From Acidobacteriaceae bacterium (GTDB lineage Bacteria; Acidobacteriota; Terriglobia; Terriglobales; Acidobacteriaceae): a stretch of DNA of 44,798 nucleotides. Every line of letters starts with the position of its first letter. Position 1 is the stretch's first letter. Position numbers and translations under genes: made by a program. Under the pieces are notes generated by a model. The model saw nothing but the letters and a program-made list of their open reading frames with translations, had not been told where the DNA came from and did no database searches. Shown piece after piece: positions 31,749 to 40,805 of the stretch. The stretch covers positions 1 to 44,798 of the forward strand of contig PKXQ01000143.1 of the NCBI GenBank assembly GCA_003132405.1. Reading direction: 5' to 3'.

Positions 31749-33327
31749 GCGAACGCGAGAGGCCGAGAATTGCGACTTCGGGATGATTCACGATCGGAGA
31801 AAATCCGGTGCCGCCAATTCCTCCCAGATTCGTGATGGTGAAAGTGCCGCCTGCCATCTCGTCGGGCGTGAGCTTGCGCTCTTTGGCTTTTTTCGAGAGC
31901 TGCGTCAACTCAGCCGCGAGTTCGACGATATTTTTCTTGTCTACATCGCGAATCACGGGCACCAGCAGGCCGCGATCGGTATCGACCGCAACTCCGATGT
32001 GGATGTATTGCTTGTAGACGATCTCTTCTTTCGCCACGTCGATCGAGGCGTTGAACTGGGGAAAAACTTTCAGGGCCGAGGCGCAAACTTTCAGCGCGAT
32101 CGCGGTGACGGTCATCTTGCCGCCGGCTTCTTGAGCTCGGGGAGCGAACTTGGCGCGCAACTGTTCGAGTTCGGTGATGTCGGCGCGGTCTTGCTGGGTA
32201 ACGTGCGGAATCGTGTTCCAGGCCTGGCGAAGATGCTCTGCGGTTTTGCGCCGCACGCCGCGCATTGAGACGCGTTCTGTTTTGCCCCACTTGGCGAAGT
32301 CGGGGAGCTCGGGTTCGACGAAGGCGTCGCGGGGAGATTGCGCGGCGGCGGTTGCGGCCAATAGAGCATTCTTCGCGCAAAGTTTTACATCGTCTTCGCT
32401 GATGCGTCCGCCGGGGCCGCTGCCCTGCACGCTGTAAATATCGACGCCGATTTCCCGCGCCAGACGGCGCACATGCGGCGCGGCTGGAGCGGGATCGCGA
32501 TGCTCGGTGCCGGCGACTTTGCCGAGTTGCTTGGGCATGCTGAATTCGGGCGGAGGAGACTGCGGCTTATCCGGAGGCAGCGCCTGTTGTTCCGTTTTGC
32601 CTTCGGCGCGCATCGCGAGTTGAAAGCCGAGACGCGCAGCTTGCTGCCCGGACATGTGTTCGACCGGTTCGTGCTTGCGCGGCGCTTCGGGCGGGGCGGA
32701 TGCTCCACCTTCGAGCGTAAAGATGACGTCGCCAACCTTGACCTTCTGCCCTTCTTTGACCTTGATCTCGCGCACCACGCCGCTGACGCTGGAGGGAACT
32801 TCGACGACGGCTTTGTCGGTTTCGAGTTCCATGACGGGCTGGCCTTCGGAGACGGTTGCGCCGGGTGCGATCAGCAGGCGCACCAGATCGCCGGAGTCGA
32901 TGTTCTCTCCGAGTTCGGGGAGCTTGAATTCGCTGGCTTTAGCGGCTTGGGGCGCGGGGGTTGCACGGCGCTCTGGCTGCAGGGACAGGGCAGGAACGGG
33001 CTTGGTTTTGACTTCGGAATCGCGAGGCGCTGCGATTGAACTGGCGGCTGCGGCCGCTTTCTCGGCTTTTACAGCGGGTTTTGCGCTAGCTCCGTTTTCT
33101 ACGGTGAAGATGACTTGGCCGACCTTGAGTTTGTCACCTTCTTTTACGCGGATTTCGCCTACGGTGCCCGTCACGGACGATGGCACCTCGACAACGGCTT
33201 TGTCGGTCTCGAGTTCCATGACCGGCTCGCCTTCGGCAATGGGCGCGCCCGGCTTGATCATGAGGCGGACGAGATCGCCACTTTCGATATTCTCGCCTAG
33301 CTCGGGCAGTTTAAATTCTGTGGGCAT
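31579..33327 (-). CDS. aceF: Dihydrolipoamide acetyltransferase (E2 of pyruvate dehydrogenase)
   Basis: This 582-residue E2 has two lipoyl domains (LPELGENIESGDLVRL...ETDKAVVE with Lys43, and a second near 135-180 with the same ETDKAVVE). A peripheral subunit-binding domain follows (APHVRRLAREIGVDIYSVQG, GSGPGGRISEDDVK), then the catalytic domain ending in [17 protein letters not shown] with the active-site His and Asp. Ala/Pro-rich linkers join the modules. ATG 33327 follows GAGGGA at ten bases, and aceE ends 18 bases upstream, so the genes are in one operon. The 3' end lies in a duplicated sequence, but the reading frame is intact. Confidence 0.95.
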   Translation of the reverse strand: MPTEFKLPELGENIESGDLVRLMIKPGAPIAEGEPVMELETDKAVVEVPSSVTGTVGEIRVKEGDKLKVGQVIFTVENGASAKPAVKAEKAAAAASSIAAPRDSEVKTKPVPALSLQPERRATPAPQAAKASEFKLPELGENIDSGDLVRLLIAPGATVSEGQPVMELETDKAVVEVPSSVSGVVREIKVKEGQKVKVGDVIFTLEGGASAPPEAPRKHEPVEHMSGQQAARLGFQLAMRAEGKTEQQALPPDKPQSPPPEFSMPKQLGKVAGTEHRDPAPAAPHVRRLAREIGVDIYSVQGSGPGGRISEDDVKLCAKNALLAATAAAQSPRDAFVEPELPDFAKWGKTERVSMRGVRRKTAEHLRQAWNTIPHVTQQDRADITELEQLRAKFAPRAQEAGGKMTVTAIALKVCASALKVFPQFNASIDVAKEEIVYKQYIHIGVAVDTDRGLLVPVIRDVDKKNIVELAAELTQLSKKAKERKLTPDEMAGGTFTITNLGGIGGTGFSPIVNHPEVAILGLSRSRMEPEWVSDKSKFEPRLILPLSLSYDHRLIDGADAARFLRWIAEAFEQPFLLSVQG

Positions 33328-33345
33328 GCTTGCGTTGTCCCTCAA

Positions 33346-36099
33346 CTAGCTGGTGGCTGGGTTGCGTTTTTCTGGGTCGATGCCTAGATCGCGAATGGCT
33401 TTCTCCAGGAGTTTCGCCTCGGCTCCCAGAGCATGCAGCGTGGCGAGGACGATGTGTTTTGCATCGACTTCGAAAAAGTCGCGGAGCGATGCGCGATTTT
33501 CGCTGCGCCCGAAACCGTCGGTGCCTAGCGAGACCAGCTTGCCCGGAACCCACTGCGCGATGCTTTCTGGAAGAACCTTCATGTAATCGGATGCTGCGAT
33601 GAACGGGCCGGATGCGCCTTTCAGCGTCCCGGTAACGTACGGAACCTTAGGCTTCTGCGTGGGATGCAGCATGTTCCAGCGGGCGCAGTCGTTGGCGTCG
33701 CGATAGAGTGCCTTGTAGCTGGTGACGCTCCAAACGTCTGCCGCGACGCCGTAATCTTTTTCGAGAATGGCTTGTGCCTTGAGCACTTCAAACATGATGG
33801 CGCCGCTGCCCAGCAACTGCGCGCGCAGCTTCGCATCTTTTTTCTCGGAAGTCCGATAGCGATACAAGCCCTTGAGAATGCCCTCGCGAATGCCGGGCTG
33901 GTTGGGCATTTCGGGCATGGGCAACGGCTCGTTGCCAACCGTCAAGTAATAGAAGATAGATTCTCCATCGACGTACATGCGCTTGATGCCGTCTTGAATG
34001 ATGATGGCGATCTCATAGGCGAATGCCGGATCGTAAGCGAGCAGATTCGGCACCGGGAGGGCGAGCACGTGGCTGTGACCATCCTGATGTTGCAGGCCTT
34101 CGCCCGCGAGAGTGGTGCGTCCGGCTGTGCCTCCGATGAGGAAACCACGGCAGCGCATGTCGGCTGCGGCCCAGATCAGGTCGCCGATGCGTTGCAGGCC
34201 AAACATCGAGTAATAAATAAAGAAGGGAATCGTGTTGATGCCGTGATTGGCATACGCTGTGCCGGCGGCGATGAAGGAACACATCGAGCCTGCCTCGGTG
34301 ATTCCTTCTTCGAGAATCTGGCCGTTCTTCGCCTCCTTGTAATAAAGGAGCGTATCCATATCGACCGGCTCATAGAGTTGGCCGACGTTCGAGTAGATGC
34401 CGACCTGGCGGAAGAGCGCTTCCATGCCGAAGGTGCGGGCCTCGTCGGGGACGACGGGCACGATGAGTTTTCCGACTTCCGGGTCGCGCAGCAGCTTGGA
34501 GAGGATACGCACGAAGACCATGGTGGTCGAAGCTTCGCGGCCTTCGGTGCCTTTGTAGAACTCTTCGAAAATGGCTTCTGACACCGGTTTCAGCGGTGCT
34601 GCGCGCAGCTTGCGCACAGGCATGTAGCCGCCGAGTAGCTTGCGGCGCTCCTGCATGTATTTAATTTCGGCGCTGTCATCGGAGGGGCGATAGAAGGGCG
34701 CGTTGTGAAGCTCGCCGTCGGGAATGGGAATGCCGAAGCGCGAGCGGAAGATTTGCAGCTCGTCGTCGTTGAGCTTTTTCTGCTGATGCGTGATGTTCTT
34801 GCCTTCTCCGGCTTCGCCGAGTCCGTAGCCCTTGATCGTTTTGGCGAGGATGATGGTGGGCGACCCAGTGTGATCGACCGCCGCTCTGTAGGCTGCGTGG
34901 ACCTTAATGGGATCGTGCCCGCCGAGGCGCATGCGGGCCAGTTGCTCGTCGGAGAGATGCTCGACCATCTTGAGCAGCCGGGGATCGGTGCCGAAGAAAT
35001 TCTGACGGAAGTATTCGCCGCTTTCGACAAAATATTTTTGATACTGGCCGTCGGTGATCTCGCCCATGCGGCGAACGAGCAGGCCATCGCGATCGTTCTG
35101 AATCAGCGGATCCCAATCGCCGCCCCAGATTACCTTGATGACGTTCCAGCCCGCTCCGCGGAAAATCGCTTCCAGTTCCTGAATGATTTTGCCGTTGCCG
35201 CGCACCGGCCCATCGAGGCGTTGCAGGTTGCAGTTGACTACGAAGATCAGGTTGTCGAGGCGCTCGCGCGAGGCCAGCGTGATCGAGCCGAGGGATTCAG
35301 GCTCATCCATTTCGCCGTCGCCGAGGAAGGCCCAGACTTTGCCGCCGGTCGAAGTTTTCAAGCCGCGATTTTCAAGATATTTAATGAAGCGTGCGTGGTA
35401 GATCGCCTGAATCGGGCCGAGCCCCATGGAGACGGTGGGAAACTCCCAGAACTCGGGCATGAGCCAGGGATGCGGGTAGGACGAGAGGCCGCCGCCCGGC
35501 TTGAGTTCGCGTCTGAAGTTTTCTAACTTCTCTTTGGGGATGCGGCCTTCGAGATAGGCGCGCGAGTAAATGCCGGGGGCGGCGTGTCCCTGGAAATAGA
35601 CGACGTCGCGATCGCCGGATTCGGTAGAAGCCTGAAAGAAGTGATTGAATGCGACCTCGTAGAGCGTGGCCGCTGACGCAAAAGTAGAAATGTGTCCGCC
35701 GATGCCATCCTGAAGCTTGTTGGCGCGCACGACCATGGCGAGGGCGTTCCAGCGCACCAGGCTCTTAATGCGGCGCTCCATCTCCTGGCTGCCGGGGAAG
35801 GGCGGCTGATGACGGGAAGGAATCGTGTTCTGGTACGGAGTCGTCGCAGTGAAAGGCAGGTTGATTCCGGCTTCGCGGCGGGCGTGTAAGGCGAGTTGTT
35901 GCAGGAGCCGGCCGGCGCGCTCCGGGCCGCCCTTCGAGAGCACATAATCGAGCGAGTCCAGCCACTCGCGCGTTTCGAGGACTTCAATTCCATTCGTTTG
36001 CTGCGATTGACGTGCCTGCTGCGTTTGTTGCGCGTTGTCTGTCTGCTGCTCCAGCGTCTCAGCCACACTGCCCCCACGAGTAAGAATGCGAACTTCCAT
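33346..36099 (-). CDS. aceE: Pyruvate dehydrogenase E1, homodimeric type
   Basis: This E1 of about 917 residues decarboxylates pyruvate with thiamine diphosphate and passes the acetyl group to the E2 lipoyl domain. The ThDP motif reads FLGDGEMDEPESLGSITLAS...NLIFVVNCNLQRLDGPVRGN, and HISTFASAATLYEVAFNHF and PHPWLMPEFWEFPTVSMG are typical of the AceE type. The length fits the homodimeric family (~890 residues) with a Gln/Thr-rich N-terminal extension. Start choice is uncertain: ATGs at 36102 and 36099 lack a ribosome site, and a GTG about 11 codons in (SVAETLEQQ) follows GGGGGC. It is the first gene of the pdh operon. Confidence 0.92.
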   Translation of the reverse strand: MEVRILTRGGSVAETLEQQTDNAQQTQQARQSQQTNGIEVLETREWLDSLDYVLSKGGPERAGRLLQQLALHARREAGINLPFTATTPYQNTIPSRHQPPFPGSQEMERRIKSLVRWNALAMVVRANKLQDGIGGHISTFASAATLYEVAFNHFFQASTESGDRDVVYFQGHAAPGIYSRAYLEGRIPKEKLENFRRELKPGGGLSSYPHPWLMPEFWEFPTVSMGLGPIQAIYHARFIKYLENRGLKTSTGGKVWAFLGDGEMDEPESLGSITLASRERLDNLIFVVNCNLQRLDGPVRGNGKIIQELEAIFRGAGWNVIKVIWGGDWDPLIQNDRDGLLVRRMGEITDGQYQKYFVESGEYFRQNFFGTDPRLLKMVEHLSDEQLARMRLGGHDPIKVHAAYRAAVDHTGSPTIILAKTIKGYGLGEAGEGKNITHQQKKLNDDELQIFRSRFGIPIPDGELHNAPFYRPSDDSAEIKYMQERRKLLGGYMPVRKLRAAPLKPVSEAIFEEFYKGTEGREASTTMVFVRILSKLLRDPEVGKLIVPVVPDEARTFGMEALFRQVGIYSNVGQLYEPVDMDTLLYYKEAKNGQILEEGITEAGSMCSFIAAGTAYANHGINTIPFFIYYSMFGLQRIGDLIWAAADMRCRGFLIGGTAGRTTLAGEGLQHQDGHSHVLALPVPNLLAYDPAFAYEIAIIIQDGIKRMYVDGESIFYYLTVGNEPLPMPEMPNQPGIREGILKGLYRYRTSEKKDAKLRAQLLGSGAIMFEVLKAQAILEKDYGVAADVWSVTSYKALYRDANDCARWNMLHPTQKPKVPYVTGTLKGASGPFIAASDYMKVLPESIAQWVPGKLVSLGTDGFGRSENRASLRDFFEVDAKHIVLATLHALGAEAKLLEKAIRDLGIDPEKRNPATS

Positions 36100-36269
36100 C
36101 ATAAGCAATTGGGAAGAATTTTGCTGGAGTGTGTGTGTGGCGCGGGCGCCCCCGCCCGCGTGTCGCTACATTGAACTGAGATGATGAATGCAACGACCTA
36201 TCCGATCATGCGAAAGCCGCGGCCCGGCTGGGGATAGCTTCCGAATAGCCCGTCATCCACTCAGTTGAC

Positions 36270-36297
36270 TTGACACCCTTGCCCCGACGTCCATAAT
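36270..36297 (+). promoter_or_regulatory. Sigma-70-type promoter for the multicopper oxidase
   Basis: A perfect TTGACA (36270-36275) and CATAAT (36292-36297) are spaced by 16 bases, with transcription expected to begin near 36304. That gives a very short leader carrying GGGGAGGGG directly before ATG 36319. The gap from 36100 to 36269 also holds a GC palindrome (GCGGGCGCCCCCGCCCGC) and no gene. Confidence 0.75.
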
Positions 36298-36318
36298 GGA
36301 GCGATCTTGGGGAGGGGC

Positions 36319-38217
36319 ATGCCTACAACTTATCGCCTTCGCTGTTGTTCCGCGGTCGTGTGTCTGCTCTCGGCATTGGCGCTTGCGCAAGCGCCGGGTG
36401 CCGACGAAATCGTTGCCAATCAAAACCGTATCCCCGCTGGGAAGGTGGAGAATGGCGTGCTCAGCGTCCAACTCGAACTGCGCAGCGATGCGTGGCATCC
36501 CGAGGCGGAGGACGGCCCGAAGCTTTTCGTGCAAGCATTTGGTGAAGCCGGACGCGCGGCCCAGATTCCCGGTCCGATGCTGCGCATGCCGGAAGGCACC
36601 ACCGTCCACGCGACAGTTGCCAACAAGCTGAAGATGAAAGCGACAGTGTACGGGTTGAATACGCGTCCCGGTGACGCGAAGACCGGCGTGGAGATTCCCG
36701 CCGGCGAAAGCCGCGAATTCAGTTTTGCCGCGGGCGCACCCGGGACTTATTACTACTGGGCGCGGACGACCGAGCCGCTCTCGGTGAAGCTCGTGCAGCC
36801 CTTGCGGGCGGACGCTCATCTGAACGGCGCCTTCATTGTGGACCCCGCCGGTCCGGTGGCTGCCGACCGCGTATTCGTCATTAATTTGATGGCCGTGGCA
36901 TCTGATATCGTTCATCCCTCCTTCGAAGTTGTCACCATCAACGGCAAGTCCTACCCCTACACCGAACCGCTGGAATATACGGCGGGCGATACCATTCGCT
37001 GGCGCGTCATCAACCCAAGCGTCTCGGAGCATCCGATGCACCTTCACGGTGCGTTCTACCAGGTGCTGAGCCAGGGGACTTTCGAGACGAACACTGCCTA
37101 CGCGGACGGCGACCGGCAATCGGTCGTGACCCAGAACCTCCAGCCCGGCAGCACGATGATGATGGAATGGACGCCCGAACATGCCGGACGCTGGCTGTTC
37201 CACTGCCACTTCCAATTCCATGTCTCTACCGATGAGCGCGTGCCTGTGTTCAGCCGGGTGATGGCGGAGCAGTACGGCGAATCCGAACCCGCAAATGGAG
37301 CCCACGCACACCCCGAAGCGATGGGCGCCACCATGAAAGACATGGCCGGACTGGTGCTCATGATCAACGTGAAAGCACCGTCGTCAGTGCCGCTGCCCAC
37401 CTCGGCAGCTACGCCGCGAAAAATCGATCTTGTGATCGAGTCCGATGCGGCTGGCGGAAAATCACGCACCTTCTCCTGTTCGGTGCGTGAGGGAAAGAAG
37501 ATCGTGGCCTCGGAGGACAAGTCTGTAGGCCCGCCCATCGTAGTAACGCGTGGAGAACCGACGGAAATCACCGTGGTGAACCACCTCGATGTGCCGACTA
37601 CGATTCACTGGCATGGCTTGGAACTGGATAGCTACTACGATGGCGTGGTCGGAGGCGGCACTGGCAATCAGATTACGCCCGCCATTCAGCCGGGCGCGAG
37701 CTTCGTCGCCCGCTTCACGCCCAATCGTGCAGGGACGTTCATCTATCACTCGCACACTGCGGATCCGAACCAGCTCTCCGGCGGAGTGTACGGCGGCCTG
37801 ATCGTGCTGGAGCCGGGCGAGTCGTTTGGCGCCGAGCACGACCGGCTGCTGGTGATCGGCACGCGCGACACCTTCTTTGACGCCAAGCGCATCACCGTAA
37901 ACGGATCGGAAGTGCTCAGCCCGATGCTATTCAACCGCAGTGCAACGTATCGCCTGCGGGTGATCAACATGGCGCCCAATTTCGTAGCTGACGTTCAGCT
38001 CGGCAGCAACGAGCACCCTGGAAGGTGGCGCGCCCTGGGCAAGGACGGAGCCAGGCTCCCGTCGCGACTGGCGAAGTCGGGGGATGCCTTACTGCATATC
38101 GCGTCCGGCGAAACCTACGATTTCGAATTCCGGCCGGATACGCCGGGCGAGATCCCGTGGCAGATCGAGAACAGCATCAATAAATCGAAGCTGGTCGGCA
38201 AGATCGTCGTGCAGTGA
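36319..38217 (+). CDS. Exported multicopper oxidase with non-canonical motif order
   Basis: This 632-residue protein starts at ATG 36319 behind GGGGAGGGG. Its signal peptide is YRLRCCSAVVCLLSALALAQ, ending near AQA. It is made of cupredoxin domains. Domain 1 lacks copper ligands (VYGLNT where HWHG is expected, YYYWART where HSH is expected). Domain 2 holds HPMHLHG (238-243) and HCHFQFH (295-301). Domain 3 holds HWHGLELD (430-432) and YHSHTADP (477-479), then a partial fourth domain. Usual laccases have HWHG/HSH first and HPxHLHG/HCH last, so the half-sites are in reversed order here and HCHFQFH lacks the common axial Met. All ligand groups are present. Periplasmic phenol or metal oxidation is inferred. 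Confidence 0.85.
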   Translation: MPTTYRLRCCSAVVCLLSALALAQAPGADEIVANQNRIPAGKVENGVLSVQLELRSDAWHPEAEDGPKLFVQAFGEAGRAAQIPGPMLRMPEGTTVHATVANKLKMKATVYGLNTRPGDAKTGVEIPAGESREFSFAAGAPGTYYYWARTTEPLSVKLVQPLRADAHLNGAFIVDPAGPVAADRVFVINLMAVASDIVHPSFEVVTINGKSYPYTEPLEYTAGDTIRWRVINPSVSEHPMHLHGAFYQVLSQGTFETNTAYADGDRQSVVTQNLQPGSTMMMEWTPEHAGRWLFHCHFQFHVSTDERVPVFSRVMAEQYGESEPANGAHAHPEAMGATMKDMAGLVLMINVKAPSSVPLPTSAATPRKIDLVIESDAAGGKSRTFSCSVREGKKIVASEDKSVGPPIVVTRGEPTEITVVNHLDVPTTIHWHGLELDSYYDGVVGGGTGNQITPAIQPGASFVARFTPNRAGTFIYHSHTADPNQLSGGVYGGLIVLEPGESFGAEHDRLLVIGTRDTFFDAKRITVNGSEVLSPMLFNRSATYRLRVINMAPNFVADVQLGSNEHPGRWRALGKDGARLPSRLAKSGDALLHIASGETYDFEFRPDTPGEIPWQIENSINKSKLVGKIVVQ

Positions 38218-38269
38218 AGCGAACACATCCGCGAACCGATAGGAACATCCAAAATCCCGTTCTGATGCC

Positions 38270-38500
38270 CGACAGTCATAGAGGGTGCAGACGTTGGGAT
38301 GGTTCAGCGAAGAAATCGCCCGCGCCTCGCGGTCGAAGCGCTGTTTCGCTTCAGGGTTATCGGAGAGATGCGCCGGGAGAATCTTGATCGCCACGGTGCG
38401 GTCGAGGCGCGTTGTCGAAGGGCGCGATAGACCTCGCCCATACCGCCGGCGTTTCCAGCGGAGATTGTATCTCGTACGGCCCGAGTTTTGTGCCAGAGGT
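38270..38500 (-). pseudogene. Frameshifted N-terminal fragment of a Ser/Thr protein kinase
   Basis: Read leftward, three frames in turn give parts of one kinase N-lobe: GTKLGPYEIQSPL (~38494-38460), GGMGEVYRA (~38451-38424), and VAIKILPAHLSDNPEAKQRF followed by DREARAISSLNHPNVCTLYD (38394-38282). Two frameshifts and loss of everything after YDCR show a decayed PknB-like gene. It abuts the 3' end of the multicopper oxidase gene. Confidence 0.75.
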
Positions 38501-39060
38501 AAGGGCCATCCGTGCGAGCCATTACAGTCCGCCGCAGCACGTTGCTAATGACGGCGACGATTCTGGACAGATTGTCGGCAACCCGGAAACTATCCAGAAA
38601 CGGGCCTCCGGAAGATTGAGGGGCCGTCCTCAGGTCTTAAGTCTAGCGCTTATGGGGCTGCGCTCAGGCTTGTGGCGGGTATTGCAACGATTGGTCTGTT
38701 TTTCTTGACACCCCGCGATAAAATAGAAGTAGCAGTCAAATCTGCATTCGCTCTTTGACAACCTAAGAGAACCCGCCGCAGCCGCGAAGCGGCGGAAGAA
38801 TGCATCCTCAACGCGCGAGAGCGGGTACCGGCGGCAGACGGCCGAAGCTCCGAACGGGCAAGAGAAAGTCTGCTCAGCTAAGTTGTTAATTATGAATACT
38901 TTGAAAATAACCGCATTTCTAATCAATACTTTGCGAGAGTGAGCAGGCCGAGCACCACCCTAAGTCCTTATTCCGGAATATTTTACGAATAAGTCCTTTA
39001 AAACAAAAGATTTGCCGGGAATTTTCTCCTAAAGGCAATAATATACTTGGCAAAATGGCT
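38501..39060. other. Non-coding accessory stretch with boxA-like element and hairpin
   Basis: No gene is supported. At 38705-38710 TTGACA is followed too closely (8 bases) by TAAAAT. GCTCTTTGACAA at 38750-38761 matches the rRNA antiterminator boxA consensus (GCTCTTTAACAA) except for one base. A CCGCCGC/GCGGCGG hairpin follows at 38773-38795. Further right the sequence becomes AT-rich, with a palindrome TATTCCGGAATA near 38968. It may be a relic of an rRNA or other antiterminated leader. Confidence 0.4.
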
Positions 39061-39402
39061 CTACTCCATCAGCCTTAACGCCCTGTCTATCTCGCTAGCC
39101 AGTCGAGGATGAAAGTTGGGGTTATTCTTCCAGTCATCCTGTAAGCCCCTGAGAATCCTGATTGTCAAGGGACGATATCTTTTGAATCGCACAAGCTCAA
39201 ACACGACGGCGCACTGCCGATCTATGTGTGTCTGACCATTCTCCGGCTTGACCAATTCCTTAATCAGGCGGTGGTACGCCTCGAACTGACGGTTCCTCGC
39301 ATCGTTGGTGTGCGTAACGACGAACTGGATCACCTGCCATAAGAGGGCGGCACAAGCTAGCACGATGGCAATAGCGGGTTGGTGGGCAGCAAGCCAAGAC
39401 AC
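39061..39402 (-). CDS. Small membrane-anchored hypothetical protein
   Basis: This 113-residue ORF starts at GTG 39402, two bases after the stop of the gene before it. One N-terminal transmembrane helix (HQPAIAIVLACAALLWQVIQ) is followed by a soluble helical domain rich in Arg/Lys/Leu (FEAYHRLIKELVKPENGQTH, IDRQCAVVFELVRFKRYRPL). The layout resembles small phage or plasmid-borne membrane proteins of unknown role. It is co-directional with the neighbouring basic protein and probably co-transcribed. No family is recognised. Confidence 0.65.
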   Translation of the reverse strand: MSWLAAHQPAIAIVLACAALLWQVIQFVVTHTNDARNRQFEAYHRLIKELVKPENGQTHIDRQCAVVFELVRFKRYRPLTIRILRGLQDDWKNNPNFHPRLASEIDRALRLME

Positions 39403-39404
39403 AG

Positions 39405-39569
39405 TCAGATCTTCTTTTTTCGGGCGCGCTTCTGCGTGTTGCTGTGCTTCTCTCGCGCTTCCCGCCTGAGTAATTCTTCCTTCGATACCGTGAGCACTTG
39501 GCGCACAGCATTGTCGAACCGCTCAAACTCCGTCTTGCCTGATACCGAGGGCGCCGGTAGTGGCTTCAT
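39405..39569 (-). CDS. Small basic hypothetical protein
   Basis: This is a 54-residue product from ATG 39569; a TTG at 39608 would extend it by 13 residues. It reads SVSGKTEFERFDNAVRQVLT, VSKEELLRREAREKHSNTQK, RARKKKI. This fits a family-like pattern of short proteins with F--a---L-VSKEEL--RE and a strongly basic tail, often found beside mobile or toxin-antitoxin-like genes. It precedes the membrane protein by two bases, so the pair is an operon. Upstream at about 39628-39650 a GCAGAGGAAAA unit is tandemly repeated, of unknown role. Confidence 0.6.
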   Translation of the reverse strand: MKPLPAPSVSGKTEFERFDNAVRQVLTVSKEELLRREAREKHSNTQKRARKKKI

Positions 39570-39978
39570 AGCGACTTTCACAATAGCTCTTTTTATGAGG
39601 TCGCGCAATTCGCGCTAGCGCACAGGATTTCCTCTGCTTTTCCTCTGCTTTCCGTTTAATAGAACCGGATGTGTGACTTGCATAATACGCCACAATATGT
39701 AGTGGGGCATAGGCATGATTGCCACGCGGATAGATATGACTTGCAATTAGGGATAGAAATGTGGCAGGGTGAAGTGTGCAGCTTTTTACTCTCAGAAACG
39801 TTCAAGCCAGCGTTGGTAGCGCTGGCTGTGACCGGAGCTGGGAAGCTCAAAACTTGACAGATTGGGATGTAACGCCAACCTCAGAGTAGTCTGAAGCGAT
39901 CCCCAAGTCAAGAAAAAAGCCGAGAAAAACCAAGGGAGAATACTGTCCACAAACAGGGTTCCCCTAGAGGGAGATCGT
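39570..39978. other. Intergenic stretch without supported genes
   Basis: About 400 bases separate a leftward and a rightward gene. A perfect 8-base hairpin, AGCCAGCG (39805-39812) with CGCTGGCT (39820-39827), is present without a T-run. Short ORFs on both strands lack ribosome sites and protein-like composition. Promoters for both flanking genes should lie here, but none is clear. Confidence 0.4.
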
Positions 39979-40431
39979 GTGATTAAGGAACAATACACAA
40001 TCATCTGCGATGAGGTTAGACAAGAAATCAACGGAAAGTTCATCCTCATCGGTGTTTATCAAAAAGTAATCACTATTCCACAGATTCCGTTCACCCTGCC
40101 TTCGCTGACGTTTTATCAAGTGTTGGAAAGCGATCGTCCCGGAGTGTGGCAGTCACGAATGAAACTCCAACATCTTGAGAGCGGCAAGAACATATTCGAG
40201 GCGATGGGCGCGGTGAATTTTCAGCGCCCTGGCCCTGGAGTTAGCGCTCTGAGGTTTCCTAACGTGCCATTAATGGCTGCTGGGCCGTACAACTTCGTGC
40301 AGGAATTTCAAGACCACAAAGATCCACTCATTACGGCATTCGATGTCGTCTTGGTCATCCCACAGCAGCCCCAGCAAATGCCGGGGGGATTTCCGGGAAT
40401 GAATTCGGGGATGAAAGGGATGGGTGGCTAG
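39979..40431 (+). CDS. Conserved hypothetical protein (DUF6941-like)
   Basis: This 150-residue protein starts at GTG 39979 after GAGGGAG with suitable spacing. The N-terminal pattern IKEQYTIICDEVRQEINGKF, then ILIGVYQKVI, matches a family of small bacterial proteins with an I-CD-vR-E--GK--LIGvY signature (my recollection of DUF6941, not searched). The middle forms beta strands, and the C-terminus is a Met/Gly/Pro-rich tail (QQPQQMPGGFPGMNSGMKGM). The TAG stop overlaps the stop of the convergent gene (shared CTAG). The role is unknown. Confidence 0.75.
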   Translation: MIKEQYTIICDEVRQEINGKFILIGVYQKVITIPQIPFTLPSLTFYQVLESDRPGVWQSRMKLQHLESGKNIFEAMGAVNFQRPGPGVSALRFPNVPLMAAGPYNFVQEFQDHKDPLITAFDVVLVIPQQPQQMPGGFPGMNSGMKGMGG

Positions 40432-40805
40432 ACGCAGGTAGTAAAGCTAAGCAATTGGGCGTCCGACGAGGTTTCACGGATTCGATTCTTGGGTCCGACT
40501 TCATCGGGTAGTGGAGTTCCAGCGGCGGTCTTGAACGCCCACTCGATGACTATTTCGGTATCGGCGGTTGTAATGACAGGAGTTAATTGAATGAGCTTTT
40601 GGCGGAATTCGTCCTCAGTGATATCTCCAATCAGTAGATCGGAATACATGCTATCGACACTGTCAGCAAGAGCCACGGCGTCAATATCGAACCGCCGATT
40701 GATGGCAAAAAACAGCGGCACGAACTGCTCCCGGAATGCCTTGACGCTGACTTCGCGGACAATGCATTGCATAATCAGTTTCTGAATTTGGTCATACAAC
40801 GTCAT
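40428..40805 (-). CDS. Hypothetical helical protein
   Basis: This 125-residue protein has ATG 40805 following GAGGG at seven bases, a strong ribosome site that lies inside the neighbouring rightward ORF. The N-terminal 85 residues look helical and acidic (IMQCIVREVSVKAFREQFVP, SVDSMYSDLLIGDITEDEFR, QKLIQLTPVI). It exactly fills the space between two rightward genes, sharing start bases with one (CATG) and stop bases with the other (CTAG). No family is recognised; it resembles small immunity- or phage-associated proteins in composition only. Confidence 0.6.
   Translation of the reverse strand: MTLYDQIQKLIMQCIVREVSVKAFREQFVPLFFAINRRFDIDAVALADSVDSMYSDLLIGDITEDEFRQKLIQLTPVITTADTEIVIEWAFKTAAGTPLPDEVGPKNRIRETSSDAQLLSFTTCV

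Noticed and set aside
36253..37311. 352-codon leftward frame over the multicopper oxidase
   Set aside because: It is antisense to a gene with a promoter, ribosome site, signal peptide and copper motifs.
39656..39857. Two opposite ~62-codon frames in the intergenic stretch
   Set aside because: Neither has a ribosome site or protein-like composition; a perfect hairpin lies within them.
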